Shown here in pieces: positions 12,601 to 23,144 of a stretch of DNA of 64,000 nt. The notes beneath the pieces were generated by a model. It made no database searches and had not been told where the DNA came from. It worked only from the letters and a program-made list of their open reading frames with translations. The position numbers and the translations under genes are program-made. Position 1 is the stretch's first letter, and each line of letters opens with the position of its first letter. The DNA is from Heligmosomoides polygyrus polygyrus (taxonomy: Eukaryota > Nematoda > Chromadorea > Rhabditida > Heligmosomidae), in assembly GCA_947396885.1 (NCBI GenBank), contig OX377206.1:19153114-19217113 (forward strand). Direction: 5' to 3'.

Positions 12601-14434
12601 TCTGCGATTAATAAAGCGTCAAATTCGGAATACTCACTTCTACCCACACGCTCAGTTTTGCAAACCGTTATCACTGTGGATGTGTGTGAGACCATCTTAT
12701 TTATTTAATTCTCTCATTTCACTACCTCCCTGTTATCCCATAAAGTCTGGCTCCAGGACGTAACTCGAACGCGACATTGCGCGCAAGCCGCATGCAACGT
12801 CGCGGCGCTGAAACGCGGACATGCGCTCGTTGGCGCGCGTTGCCGGAGAACTGGTCCGCTTGGCATAGTGCCGAGGCGGCGCGCGGTTTTTCGTCGTGTC
12901 GTCTCGTGCACTCCACGCCTCCCTGTTCGCCACACCCCGGAGTCCCTTCCCTAGCCCAATCTGGAGAGTCACTCTGCTCGTCTGACTCTCGCCGCTCGCG
13001 CGTGATGGAACTTTTCGGGGACCAGTTCACATGTAATCGTTGGCGCGTGGTTAGCCGCGGAGCACGAAATTTTGCCAGTGGCTACTCCATCAAACATCTT
13101 AGCTACTTAGCATGTTCAACTCCTCCTAGTACCACCACAGGGAGCCCCAAATGAAATGAAGAGGAACTCTCTCGGTGGAGGCGTTAGGAAGAAAAAGGAA
13201 GCAGTGAAATGCTTCTGCTTCTGCTTGTAGATTGAAGAAATACGGAGGTCCTTAGTGTTTGCTGAAGGCGTACTTGTCATCGGCATTACACGTAAACTCT
13301 GACGAGTTGGTGACGGTCAAGTGTAGCGCAAAGTTAGAATTAAGGGAGAAGCCACAGATTAGTGCGCTCATCCCCCCCCCCCCCCCCAATAGTAACTTAC
13401 AAACGCTTGCTTCCAAAACTTCTAGTTAGTGATCCCGTCCTAGTTTTTGTTTCGAATTTCCTTTATCAGGTCCTGCACCGTTTCCCTCCACTTATTTTGT
13501 CTAGATTGAGTCTCACTCTGCCCGCACTTTGTTAACACCCATTCCCATTTCCCTACCAGGAGACATAAGACTAGTCTCATCCTCATCTCATCTCTCTTTC
13601 CTTCTTCTCGACGTCGCTGGCACACACTTTCGCGCTCTAGCGCGAGTCACTAGCCGTCCCTGTCGGAAGCAGCCGGACCGCGACAACTAGTCCAATTTCG
13701 TCGCGCACCGTGCGCGACGCCAGGGCGTTCGCGCGACGTTGGGGTTATGTCTGCCCCAATAAAATCTGGAGCGAGAATTGGGAAGAGAATGCGGCGGTGG
13801 ACGAGGTCCAGAAAACGGGTACACAAATTTTAAGCCCCGAAATGTGTGGGTGTGTTTGAGGAAAGGGAGGAGGCGAGAGAGAGGTGGATAACGTTGTTTC
13901 ATCGACCGGCGAGTTCCAAAAGCTACAAGATTGTTAAACAATAGCAAGAATTTCCTCATTCTGTGCTGTGTCACTTTCTCTTCTTTAGGGGACATCGGCA
14001 TGATGGACGAACAGAAACGACTCCATGTGGCAGGTCCAAGAGACGTTCTTCTGAAATTAAACGACAGGACGGTAAGGTCGAACTAATCCCTTCAGAATTG
14101 ATTAACCTTACAAAGAGTTTCGGTTGCAGGTGGTGACGGTGCTATTGGAAGATGCGCTAGTTGCTCATCCCTGCATAGAAGACACCGTGGTGGCCAATAT
14201 GAACGGTGATCTTGCTGCCGGAGTAGTTGTAAAGGATTTAATGGAAATGCCAACGATAGACGAATTAAACGAGTTTATTCAAGGTTTGTTATAGTTCAAG
14301 GTTTGCATGGAAATGCGATAGTTTTCTTGTTTTCGGCCGAGCAATTTGGTTCGTATCCCGCTGTTTCAATAGCTTTGCTAAGCTTGAAACCGGAGGACTG
14401 GATTTTCAAATAACTATTCGGATAGTTTATTCGA

Positions 14435-14491
<57 letters not shown>

Positions 14492-16746
14492 TAGCATCCG
14501 TTCAGCTTATTATTCGAGTAGTCGAATATTCGACATTTCTAGATTTTCGAACATTTGATCGAATTTGAATATCGATAGCTCTAAAAAACAGAATATTCGT
14601 TCGAATTCGAACGTAAAAATTCGAATTCGAACGTAAAAAGAGTCATATTAGAATATTATTCGTAAATCGAGTATTTCATACTTATTTGAAAATTGAAAAC
14701 ATTTATTCGAATATTTAATAAACTTCCATTCCTTAAGCACAGAATCTGATTCAAAAGAATTGTTGGACTATTCGAATATTCGATAAAACGAGAAATGGGA
14801 CTTATTCGATATTCGATCATTCGAAAAAATTGATAAGCGAATAAATTCGTTCGTTCATTCACTCGAAAATTTTTGACATCGCAGAAACTCATCAACTCAC
14901 CCACCTACTAATGGAACAAAAAGTGAACATATGAGCTATTAACAGTTCTCCCCGCATCTTCATCCACGCATAATAATGGATATCGACCTTTCTCGTACTA
15001 CCGAAGTTCTCATCAGTATCAAATCAATATAAGGTTTATAGGCGTGGGATGTTTGGCGTTCAACTGCCGTTCAATCATAGCTTGTCGCTTAACAGCGGTT
15101 CAGAATCTCGTGGAGATGTTGAGGCAGAAGGCATCATACAGCTACGGCTTCATTTTGGTGTAGTCGCCTTCCTCAGGGCATCAAACTTTGGCAATTGAAC
15201 AGCGTTCATCTGATAAATTAGAAGAATTATATGCGATTAGCTTGGCAGCAAATTGCAGTAGGATAGCCTACCAAAACCCATCATCGAAGCCCCCTTCAAA
15301 CCGCCGAACGCACACCCCAACTAGTGTCTAAAAATGAGTCTTATCATTTTCGTATTCAGTGGTTCGTCAGCTCTAAGCGCGTAATCCTGAAATTAGTTTG
15401 GAGTGCCGAGAGTCCTCTTTAAATGAGTGCCACGGGATATAGATGTAAGTTCGTCCTTTTCATCCGCTTCGAATGATGTACATGTTATGGGATGCGGATT
15501 TGACTTCCTAGTTGGGTTGTGAAAGTGCTACGTTCAAATTTAGTGTTTATATGATGTCTTGCGTTGCCCTCGTTATATTAGGTTGGCAACTAATTTCGTG
15601 GACTCTCAAGCGCCTTCAACAAAAGTGTTCATAAACAAATAACAAATAACAGTTTTCAACCAAAGTAAGATCTGTTGGAACGCGCGACTGCTTCCCATTT
15701 ATCAGCTACCTGGCCCTTCCCACAGCTGTAGAATTCTTGTGCTTTTGCAGCCGAGAATCCTTGGAGGTGCATTTTGACATGGTCCACATTAATAAGTCGT
15801 CCTCCAACCAAGAAGTGCTGCAGCGTGCTGTAAAGGTGCTAGTCATTTGGCGCACGGCCTGTGCTGTAGGGTGGGTGAGTTAGACGCTCCCAGCCAAGGT
15901 CTTCGATTTTTTGAAGCTCCCGATTCGTGACGTGTGATCTGACGTTATCTTGCTGATAGATAATTCCGCTCCTGAAAATCTGTCTGAACCGATTCCAGCG
16001 GAGTTCGGCCTGCGAGCGGCCAGGTTGAGAAGAGTAGATTACAGCATTAATGCTGGAACCGTTCTTGATGAGCTCCCAGAAGATAATACCTTCTTGACAC
16101 CACCAAACGGAGGGAACGTAGCGAACCGGACGCCTCAAAAAATAGAAGACCTTGACTGGAAGCGTCAAACTCATCCACTTTACAGCACAGACCTTGCGCC
16201 GAGTGACTACCACATTTTTAGATCGGTGCAGTACTTCTTGGTTGGAAGACGATTTAATAATGTGGACCCCGTCAAAATGCACCTCCAAAGATTCTTGGCC
16301 TTAAAAGCACAATAACTCTATGGCCGTGGGATAGACCAGCTACCTGATATATGGGAAGCACTTCTGCGTTCTGAGGGATCTTATTTTAATTAAAGATTGT
16401 CATTAGTTATTTGTTAATAAAGAGTTTTGCTGAAGATTCTTGAGAGTCCGCGAAATTAGTAGCCAACCTAATAGTTAATGATGTCTCCAGAGTAAAAAGC
16501 ATTTAAATTTTGATTTCGGTTTTATAGCGATGTATTCACTGCGCTACTTTTTATAAATTCTTATTTGTAAATAAATTATTTCTAGAAAAGCGACTTGGAA
16601 TGGGACCGTTGACGAAAGTCGTCCAAGTGGATTTTATTCCACGTTCGGAGACTGGGAAGCTGATGCGCTCTGAGGTCCTTTTCCTGTTGCAGTCGGAGGA
16701 CGACAACCGTTCGTTGAAGAGTGTTCACTGTATAAATAAACAATAG
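3659..16746 (+). CDS. Acyl-CoA synthetase / 4-coumarate-CoA-ligase-like AMP-binding enzyme, 3' nine exons (5' end missing)
   Basis: Exons: 3659-3947, 5000-5282, 9524-9610, 9766-9847, 11115-11218, 11914-12055, 13989-14071, 14130-14283, 16586-16746 (TAG stop). All junctions are GT-AG and phases fit, giving about 460 residues against ~540 for the family, so an N-terminal exon or two lies upstream or is lost. ANL-superfamily landmarks in order: STSGTTSQKSKV (P-loop/A3), NLYDISSLKVV, VYSSTEFGPI (A5), GEWGNILLQGP, WFRTGDIG (A7), PRDVLLKLND (A8), HPCIEDTVVA and RSETGKLMR (A10, adenylation Lys). The family activates a carboxylic acid as acyl-AMP, then forms acyl-CoA. Odd points: the P-loop Gly and Lys and the A8 Gly are replaced. 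The first exon could instead begin at 3724. Introns hold SINEs, MITEs and two palindromic mariners. Substrate cannot be inferred. Confidence 0.9.
4191..4493 (+). mobile_element. tRNA-derived SINE (family A), copy 1
   Basis: A ~300-bp SINE in synthetase intron 1. The head has an RNA polymerase III A box TAGCACAGTTGG (4201-4212) and a B box GGTTCGGATTT (4254-4264). The body contains CCCTCCGGGGTCGGTGAATT and ATGCGTGGCGCATCCC. It ends in the family's 3' microsatellite (TTTATCC)n after GAGTAACGCCGTCC. Best head-intact copy in the window. Confidence 0.88.
5323..5512. mobile_element. MITE, 190 bp, nearly perfect inverted repeat
   Basis: Arms of about 85 bp begin ATAAAAACTAACGGTGCTAG and end with its reverse complement at 5512. 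They continue through TCGCGAATGTGGCCTACATG and a GCATTTGAATTTTGC stretch around a short centre. It starts 40 bp after the exon ending at 5282, at the beginning of synthetase intron 2. The TIR core GCGAATGTGGCCTACA is shared with the element at 31176-31361. Confidence 0.85.
6299..6326 (+). other. Hammerhead-ribozyme-like motif (degenerate copy)
   Basis: Reads CTGAAGAA, then a perfect 4-bp hairpin GGTG-ATTA-CACC, then GAAACGTA. These are the CUGANGA and GAAA/UH elements of a hammerhead core, but with one extra A before stem II and no good stem I pairing in the flanks. One of four related sites in the window (15151, 25922, 35525). Activity is not shown by sequence. Confidence 0.35.
7429..8332. 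mobile_element. Palindromic (foldback) mariner, copy 1
   Basis: 904 bp bounded by TTAGGTTGRCAACTAA-type TIRs and flanking TA. Both ends encode the C-terminal part of a mariner transposase in divergent orientation. The minus strand (7623-8039) shows VWWCQKGV, EIIFQQD and YSPDCAPSDYHLL. The plus strand (7982-8278) shows KIEDLGWE, PPYSPDCAASEYHLF and FLVGRRF. The arms (~350 bp) flank a ~200-bp single-copy centre that belongs to the minus-strand copy only. No N-terminal DNA-binding domain remains, so it must move in trans. It sits in synthetase intron 2. Confidence 0.85.
8333..9523. other. Intronic sequence, nothing recognised
   Basis: Remainder of synthetase intron 2. I see only a short (AAAT)n-like run near 9222-9246 and no convincing ORF or repeat. 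The intron ends with the acceptor TTTCAG before 9524. Confidence 0.6.
10535..10800. repeat. Foldback repeat whose two ends carry tRNA-like B boxes
   Basis: Left arm (about 10535-10640) and right arm (about 10670-10800) are inverted copies sharing ATAATTTATCTTCGAA, TTGTTCT and TTAAATAGCCGG. The outer part of each arm resembles a tRNA T-arm: TGGTTCCGTTCCCG on the left and, on the minus strand at the right, GGTTCGATCCC. Further out on the minus strand (to about 10845) a D-arm-like GCGCAGGGGTAAGGC follows. It is tRNA-derived, not a functional tRNA: the T stem is poorly paired. It lies in synthetase intron 4. Confidence 0.6.
11336..11574 (-). mobile_element. tRNA-derived SINE (family A), degenerate copy 2
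   Basis: Minus-strand copy in synthetase intron 5. Recognisable parts on the minus strand are the head with CAGTCGGAGGAGGTG, the B-box region GGTTCGAATTTC, GGAAGGATAAAAGCACTGGC and the ATGCGTCCC tail. The terminal (TTTATCC)n is missing. It is more diverged than copies at 25.4 and 49.6 kb. Confidence 0.75.
12748..13755. repeat. GC-rich repeat related to the 17.3-18.7 kb inverted-repeat element (interrupted)
   Basis: Three pieces match the element at 17342-18660 in inverted order: about 12748-12835 (GGCTCCAGGACGTAACTC, GCTGAAACGCGGACATGCG), 13035-13075 (TGGTTAGCCGCGGAGCACG) and 13640-13755 (ACCGCGACAACTAGTCCAAT, GCGCACCGTGCGCGACGCC). The intervening DNA has no match there, so this copy is broken by insertions. 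ORFs across this stretch are composition artefacts. It lies in synthetase intron 6. Confidence 0.6.
14436..14491. repeat. (ATT)n microsatellite
   Basis: About 18 uninterrupted ATT units in synthetase intron 8, at the border of an AT-rich TTCGAATATTCG-type repeat. Confidence 0.95.
14492..14885. repeat. Dispersed AT-rich repeat with TTCGAATATTCG palindromes, copy 1
   Basis: Dense in TTCGAA and ATATTCGA palindromes. It shares ordered landmarks with 54515-54880: CGACATTTCTAGATTTTCGA, then TTGACAAGCGAATAAATTCG-like sequence, TCGTTCGTTCATTC and CTCGAAAATTTT. A shorter relative is at 27060-27320. No coding capacity. Confidence 0.75.
15151..15177 (-). other. Hammerhead-like motif, degenerate copy on minus strand
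   Basis: Minus strand reads CTGAGGAAGG, CGACTACACC, then AAAATG in place of GAAACG. The spacing matches the copies at 6299 and 35525. The GAAA element is mutated, so this copy should be dead. Confidence 0.3.
15578..16471. mobile_element. Palindromic (foldback) mariner, copy 2
   Basis: 894 bp flanked by TA on both sides, TIR TTAGGTTGGCAACTAATTTC. Same architecture as 7429-8332: divergent mariner transposase C-termini on the minus strand (WWCQEGIIFWE, GIIYQQDN) and plus strand (KIEDLDWKR, STDLAPSDYHIF). The junction between the long and short arm falls at the same place as in copy 1, just before the CGGACGC-CAAAAAAT stretch. The palindrome was therefore formed once and then mobilised. It sits in synthetase intron 8. 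Confidence 0.85.
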
Positions 16747-17341
16747 GGACATACTTAGGTGTGAACTTATACAACAATGACCGGTTGAATTGTTCAGTTG
16801 TCTTCTGTTATTCGCTCATATACCCGTTTATGTGTGGCATCTGGAAATAAACTTCTACAACACTCTGGAAATTGTCCCAAACAGCGTCTACGGTCTAACC
16901 GTTGATTCGACTGCGGCTAGGAAGAAAAGATATCAAGGTGGAAATGCTGCCACCGACCTACGTTGTAGTGCATAGGATCCACATCTACCACCTATCCCTT
17001 GATCCTCGTTTTGTTCGAGCGACCCCACCGGTAGCGTATCATCCGTCCGTATCGTGTGCCGTGTGGATCATCGTCAGGCGAAACTGATGTCCGTCGACCA
17101 TCAATCAGCGTTCTTCCGCAAAATTTCCATGTTGTGATCATTATGAGATCATTGCTCTCTTGATTCCCTGCTGTGAGCCCGCCGTCGTCTGAACACCCTA
17201 CTTTCGCAGCACCGTGCTTTCCAAGAAACATTAGGTTGGTGCACAATTTTTGTCCACATTTGGGTTTATTCGGAGTTTTTGAGGACACTGGAGAGTTCTC
17301 GGGATATCTGAAATATCGTAAATAGATTCTGAAAGCTTCTA

Positions 17342-18660
17342 ACAAGTTAAGGGTCTGAAGCGTATGTCTGAACGGAGGGAGCGAGTCATATAGCGAGAAT
17401 CCTCATCACTCAATTGGTTTGAAAATGTGTTTATTTTTTGCCAAGTCGTTAAACCCAAGGAGTAGGGGGTCACAATGGGGTACGGCGCAGCACGCGTTTG
17501 GGGGTTTTGTACGCCCGCTATGCGTCTGCAGCTAGTGGTTCGGAACGCAGGTGGGTTGAGGGTTGATTCATGCGAGAGAGGTCAGGGGTATGGTTCCTCT
17601 GCGCTGCTTCACCTTTGCATTTCAACTGGAAAAATGCGCAGAAATCGTCTGAAAAAAGGCATAAACGTCAGAACCCCCAAACCTCAACCGAGCAGGATGG
17701 TTTTTCCCGAGGCCTTTGGTACATGTATGGAAACAGACTATGAGAAGCCTGTAGCCTTTATACGCTACCCGTTAGGTGCCCAGTGGTGCTTCATGCACTT
17801 TGTCCCTGTGGTGTACACTGGTGTTGAACATTTATACATCATCATGCTGAATACCACAACGTACAGCTGGAAAAATGCGCAGAAAACGTCTGAAAATGGT
17901 ATAGAGGTCATAATACCCAAATCTCTACCAATCAGTTGAAATGCAAAAGTGCAGCAACGCAGAGTAGCCAAACCCCTCTCCTCTCTCGCATGTGTCAGCC
18001 CTCTAGCCACCTACGCTCCGAGCCCCTGGCTGCAGACGCATCGCTAGCGGGGGCAGACATAACTCCAACGCCGTGCGAACCCCCTTGGCGTCGCGCACGG
18101 TGCGCGATGAAATTGGACGAGTTGTCGCGGTCCGATGCTTCCGACGGCTAGAAACTCTTCCTACAGGGACATGCAACACGCCTTGGCCTCAATTCAACGT
18201 TTATTGGAGGTGGTATATGAATGTGGTTTCAATGGGACGATCAGCGACAGTTTATACAGGAATCCTGGTCATGTGGATGGTTTCTGGCGTCAGTATTTGC
18301 CATCTACAACTTCTTCGCTCAATTTTTACCCGTTTCTGCTGTGGTCTGGGAGCTAAAACACTGAGAACATTTCGTGCTCCGCGACTAACCATGTGTCACC
18401 GAGCGTACGTCCGCGTTTCAACGCCGCGACATCGCACGTAGCTAGCGAGCGATGTCGCGTTGGAGTTAGGTCCTGGAGCCCATCGCGGGCGTACAAGACC
18501 CACAAACGCGTGCTGCGCCGTATCCCATTGTGACCCCCACTCCTTGGGTTTAGCGACTTGGCAAAAAATAAACACATTTTCAAACCCATTGATGGATGAT
18601 GATTCTCCCAATGTGACTCGCTCCCCCCGTCCAGACATACGTTTCAGACCCTTCCCTTGT
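17342..18660. mobile_element. Inverted-repeat DNA element, ~1.3 kb, GC-rich, inserted in the mariner
   Basis: Ends share AAGGGTCTGAARCGTATGTC in inverted orientation. Arms continue for about 170 bp (TTTGAAAATGTGTTTATTTT, TTGCCAAGTCG, CGGCGCAGCACGCGTTTG), and further inner segments (17515-17640 against 17935-18045, with ATGCGAGAGAG and GCATTTCAAC) are also inverted copies. The right arm is split at about 18075-18475 by sequence related to 12748-13755. No transposase recognised. I could not define a target-site duplication. Confidence 0.65.
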
Positions 18661-19004
18661 ACGAGATGGGTACATTAAGCGCACGTGAGCGAATGTCAAT
18701 GAACTGATAGAGATTGAAACGAAATGAAAAAGGAATAGAAGATCCTTTTCTCCGTTTTGGGAATTCACAAGGCATGATCTACTGGGAGCTGTTGGGTTAG
18801 AATCGCGCCGTCAATGTCGACGTCTACACAAATCAGCTCAAGGAATTTTGTGACGCTTTAAGGAGAAAACGTCCGAAACGTCTTGATGTCACCCCCACAT
18901 CCACGACAACGCGAGACCGCACACGGCGAAATTAACACGCGGTTTCGTAGAGAAGAGTGGCTGGACGACAGTACACCATTCACCGTACACTGCTGACTTG
19001 GCAC

Positions 19005-21111
19005 CAGAGATGGGCGGAATTTCTGTTTTCTGATTTTCTGGCTATTTTGGGCAATTTTTTTATGTTCTATGTTTTCCGGGAAAATGGCCAAAAATTGGCC
19101 AGAAAACAGAAAATAGAGCTGCAAACAAAATTATATCATGGAAATCCTATTCAAGGTTTCTAAAAGTATAATGGAATCATCAGCTTCATTCCAAATAAGA
19201 GTTTCTAGGGCATTTTAAATGGTAAGCCTGTGGCGTTTTTGGATGTGCTCATGTAGTAATTGCGGCTTAAACTCATGAACCATACCTCTTTGTTTGCTTG
19301 ATTGATTGTGTAATTGGTGCTGACAAGGAGTCCCTTCATAGAACATTTATCGACTTTCATAATTTGGTTTCGTGCTCTTTTCAATATTATCAATAATAGT
19401 GTGGAGTATTTACGGTCACTTAAAATTTTATATTAAAGCTATAAAACTAGTGTTCTGAGGGGCATTTAATTATGCATTAACTAATCGCTTGTCCTAGAGT
19501 TACTGTGGGCCGGATTATTCTCCATCTCCGGCTTAAAAATTGAAATTTGTTGGCCGGTCATCCTAAATGAACGGTTTCTACAGTGCCTTTGGCAAAGCTG
19601 CTTTTCTAACTCTGAACATTGCTCAGCTTTTAGTTGTCAAAAATCAGAGAGAGAAAAGCTTTGGTTTTGCTGATGTGGTGTATACAGTAGTGGTACATGA
19701 CATTTTTCATGAATCACCTGTATCATCTGTCGTCCAATTGATCATCGAGTTGCTCAAGCGGGCACAGGCAGTGTCACCATACGTACTATCGCATACCAGA
19801 GTGTACCAATGGATCCTTCTCGCTCGAGGAACACGAAGGGCTTCATATCGGTCGTTCAGGACTTTCCCGAAGATGTCCGACCAACGCGTCAGTGGGTGCC
19901 TTGGTGTTCTCATGGCACCACGCGAAATCCAGTCGGTGACGGCTCTCTTCCAGCGGGTATCTGCGAAGCGCATTACGTGGTTGGCCCATCCAATTTTCGA
20001 CGACTTCGCCCATGCGACAGCGTCTCTGATCTTCGAACGTCGACGAAGCTCGAAACCCCGGAGGCCTTCTCTCACTTGCGTGAATCGTGTCACTCCGAGC
20101 ATCGTCCTTTCGATTCCACCCACGCTGCGCGACGCTGATCACACGTTCATTCTGCTTTCGTATGGCCCAGGTTTCTGAGGCGTGTATTAATGCAGGAAGA
20201 ACAATGGAGTCGAAAATGCGAGCACGGTTTCGATGATCGCTTCCGTATTGACGGAGTCGAATGCCTTCTTCAGGTCGATGAAGGCAAAGCGCAAGGGTAG
20301 CTTGTACTCTCGCGACACTTCTATGAGCTTCGTGACGGTATCTATGTGGTTGACCGTGCTGAATCTTCTCCGAAATCCTGCTCGTTCGCCTGACTGTCCT
20401 AGACTACGGACAGCAGGCAGATTTTCAGCAGACAGAAGTAGTCCATGTCGTGCACGTCTCCCTTCTTGTACAGCAAAAAGGCTCTGGTGGTCTCCCAGAT
20501 GTTGAGATGTAGATATGAAGAGAAAAAATAGTATGATGTAGAGGGTATATGCTTGACCCTATTTTATATAATAGTTTCTTCGCATTCATAAAAGCACTTT
20601 CACACGAAAACTGTTGTGCGGACCGCCCCTTCACTGTGAAATATCAAGCTAGAACACAACGTATTTATTCTGCTAAGGAGTAACTAGGTGCTTTAAAGTG
20701 CATAGGTGAGTTGGAAACTTTCAGATACGCGGAAATTACTGATTACTTCTCCTCATGGGGCTCCATTATACACGATACTCTCAAAGGCCATTTTCTTGCT
20801 AGTTGGACCATTAATTGAGGCGCTATGTAGCTGTGAAACGGAGCTGATGGTTATTGTTGATGCTTCAAATGTCGAGATTCTTAGGATTTATCAGTCAAGA
20901 TCAACAATTTGCTGACTGCATTGAATTTGGAGTGCAGTAGAAATTTTGTAAACGCTAGTAAGTGAAAACGCTGGTCTACGACTACATTTCTAGTAATAGA
21001 AAAGCATTTCCTGTTGGAACAATGGATCTTTGGATAGAATAATTAGGTCGTCTGATAATTTCGAAATTTTCTGTTTTCTGGGAAATTTTTAAAATTTTAC
21101 GCCCATTCCTG
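19005..21111. mobile_element. Non-autonomous hAT element, 2.1 kb, with 8-bp target duplication
   Basis: Starts CAGAGATGGGCGGAATTT and ends, inverted, CAGGAATGGGCGTAAAATTT. It is flanked by the exact 8-bp duplication CTTGGCAC (18997-19004 and 21112-21119). CAGRGRTGGGC-type tips with an 8-bp duplication are the hAT signature. Sub-terminal inverted repeats include TTTCTGTTTTCTG. No hAT transposase is visible; the interior carries a LINE fragment (19700-20510). The host site is a mariner transposase, and removing the element restores the DLAPSDY motif. Confidence 0.85.
19700..20510 (-). mobile_element. 5'-truncated RTE LINE fragment inside the hAT
   Basis: Minus-strand coding remnants: RFAFIDLKKAFDSV (RT domain A, near 20250-20300), then after a deletion the LINE C-terminus at 19707-20123 with [28 protein letters not shown] and [11 protein letters not shown]. 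The 3' tail has GATACAGGTGAT-type repeats. Same family as 50808-51105. Several stops and an internal deletion make it dead. Confidence 0.75.
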
Positions 21112-21688
21112 CTTGGCACCGTCAGACTACTTCATCTTCAGAGCCCTCAAGCAGCATCTGCTCGAAAAAATTACGATAATTATGATCACTTGAGAAATGA
21201 GATTTCCTTCTTTTTTGACTCTCAGCTTCGTTCATTCTGGAACAAGGATATTGAACCCTTGCCTGTGAAACGGCTTACTATAGCCGACACTAAATGGCTA
21301 TATTATTGACGGATGATTCGTTTCGTTAGAGAAAAATAAAACTTCAAAATCATGCTCTTTTATTTACAAAAATTATCCACCAACCTAATATGTTGAAGGG
21401 AAAACGGTGCAGCCGAATGGAATGGGATGGAACCAGATGTTCTTCGTCTTGTGTTCTACTCTCGGACACTCTGAAAAGTCCCCAGGTCCATCGCTTCTTC
21501 CTTTATCCTAAGTCGTCTTTTCAGGAGTAAGCTGGAAACTGAATCACCCACATGCATATTGCACTAGAAGTAGTGCTATTTATACAACTAAATGTAGGGT
21601 GTGTAGTAGAGCATATATTGTGGAGACTAGTAGACTGCTAGGAGCACGTATTAGGAAGCAACTAGCTGTTAAGCGACATGGAAGCTTA

Positions 21689-22613
21689 CAGGGTGAGCCA
21701 AAATTATGGCGGCAAGGTATTCAATTGGCCGAAAGAGAAAATACGGTACTTTCGAGAAATCAACAATGCGATAATGTTCATCAGTCTATTGTAAACTATA
21801 CGCAACATTGAGATTCGAAGATATCTCCATCGGCGTCGATACAGACTTTGAGGCGCTTCGGGAAGGCATCCGCGGCGGCACGCAAGTAAGGCGCGTTGAG
21901 CTCATCCCACGCCTTCCTTCAAAGGATCCACGGGGCGGTGAGGTTTCCCGCAGGCTTTGGCTTCCAGAGCTGGCCAGACCGTGTAATCCATCGTATTCCA
22001 ATCCGAAGTGTTGGCTGGCCACTAGTGGAAGCTGATGAAGTGCGGAAAGTTGCCTTTGCATAAGTCTTGCAGCATTCTTGCTCTGTGAGCTGGAACTCCG
22101 CCCTGTTGAAAGGAGCATGAAGGTGCACGTGGCCTTCTCTTAGGCCTTAAGACCCAGCTTACAGAAGATTCCTCTCAACGACGTTTCCATGATGTCCATT
22201 TTCCCGACAACCGGCGAACAGAGCGCGCCGGCTTTCTGCGAATTGGTTCACGCACCTTCTTAATGTTGTCCGTAGTTGTCACAGATACGCGTATTTCCCG
22301 TCCGGATCTTTCATCCTCGGTCCCCACGTCTTGTTAGCGTCTGACGGACCTATTCATAATACTTTGATTATCTCCAAGATGGTGGTGAATGTAGCGTGCC
22401 GAGAAGCCTTGACGGTAAAGCTCAATGATTTAAGAACGGTGGCACGAACGTCCCACTATCTTGAAAAACGATTTATTGTCATGTTTGATTGAGATAATCA
22501 TGAACTAGTCGACTCGATAAAAACAATAAGAGTATGAAAAAAGCAAACGCTCCGAATAAAAGGTCAAATTGTTTGCGCATGTGCTGTCGCCATAATTTTG
22601 GCGCACTCTGCAC
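21689..22613 (-). mobile_element. Degenerate mariner/maT-like element
   Basis: TIRs GTGAGCCAAAATTATGGCG (left) and GTGCGCCAAAATTATGGCG (right, inverted), with TA next to each tip. Minus-strand remnants in several frames resemble a Tc1/mariner transposase: a helix-turn-helix-like RRKPARSVRRLS near 22210-22240, and WPANTSDWNTMDYTVWPALE (the D3 region) near 21960-22020, followed by basic C-terminal residues to about 21800. Many frameshifts. Confidence 0.65.
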
Positions 22614-23144
22614 TAGCACAACTCGGCAGATATAGAGTCGAAATTCACAAATGTAGCGATTTTGGTCTAAGGTACAATATTTCAGCTTTGAAACCGAGAT
22701 TTCTTCGTGCAATGCGCTCAAACGCTTTGGATTCTGCCAATATCCAAGTATAGGCAACAGAAATGACTGTCCGCTGAGACTTCAGATTACGGTTAAAGAT
22801 TTAACAATTTTAACGCATTGACGCATTTTCCATTGAAACGATTTACCGGGACGTTTAAAAATTTAACTGAACTTTTAACGGATTATTTGGGATAGGGATT
22901 TTGTGACGATTCCAAAAGTCCACTCATCTCCTTCTTGAGATACTCTGTGTATGTGAGTTTTCAACACATTTTTTAAAGAATACCAACTCTTTGTTAAAAC
23001 ATGTCTGTGTTTCCTATAGATACGTATATTTCTCTGTTTGCGTTCTGTTTAAAACACAAAGTGTCCTGTTTAAAGTGAACATGGTATTAAATATAAGGTT
23101 CTTATTGTATCATACACGAAAGAAAGCCATTCTTCTGAAATTAA
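22614..23144. other. Intergenic, nothing recognised
   Basis: AT-rich sequence between the mariner-like relic and a SINE. It contains AAAGTGTCCTGTTTAAAGTG near 23055-23080, a GTGTCC/GGACAC motif also seen near 38240 and 57040. No coding signal. Confidence 0.5.

Larger units (their letters stand above)
17231..21388 (+). mobile_element. Mariner relic broken by two later insertions
   Basis: TIRs TTAGGTTGGTGCACAATTTTTG at 17231 and, inverted, TTAGGTTGGTGGATAATTTTTG ending at 21388. Mariner DNA survives as 17231-17348 (UTR), 18660-19004 (GMIYWELL, NVDVYTNQL, then catalytic-region HIHDNARPHTAKLT and PYTADLAP) and 21120-21388 (LAPSDYFIFRALKQHL, FFDSQLRSFW, stop). The last two pieces join exactly when the hAT at 19005-21111 and one copy of its 8-bp duplication are removed. 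The N-terminal transposase half is absent, presumably lost with the 17.3-18.7 kb insertion. Confidence 0.8.

Noticed and set aside
12722..13154. Several overlapping ORFs of 70-125 codons
   Set aside because: They arise from GC-rich repeat sequence shared with 17342-18660; no protein character.
17341..18660. TTAA (piggyBac-type) duplication at the inverted-repeat element
   Set aside because: TTAA is present at the left junction only; the right junction reads CTTCCC.
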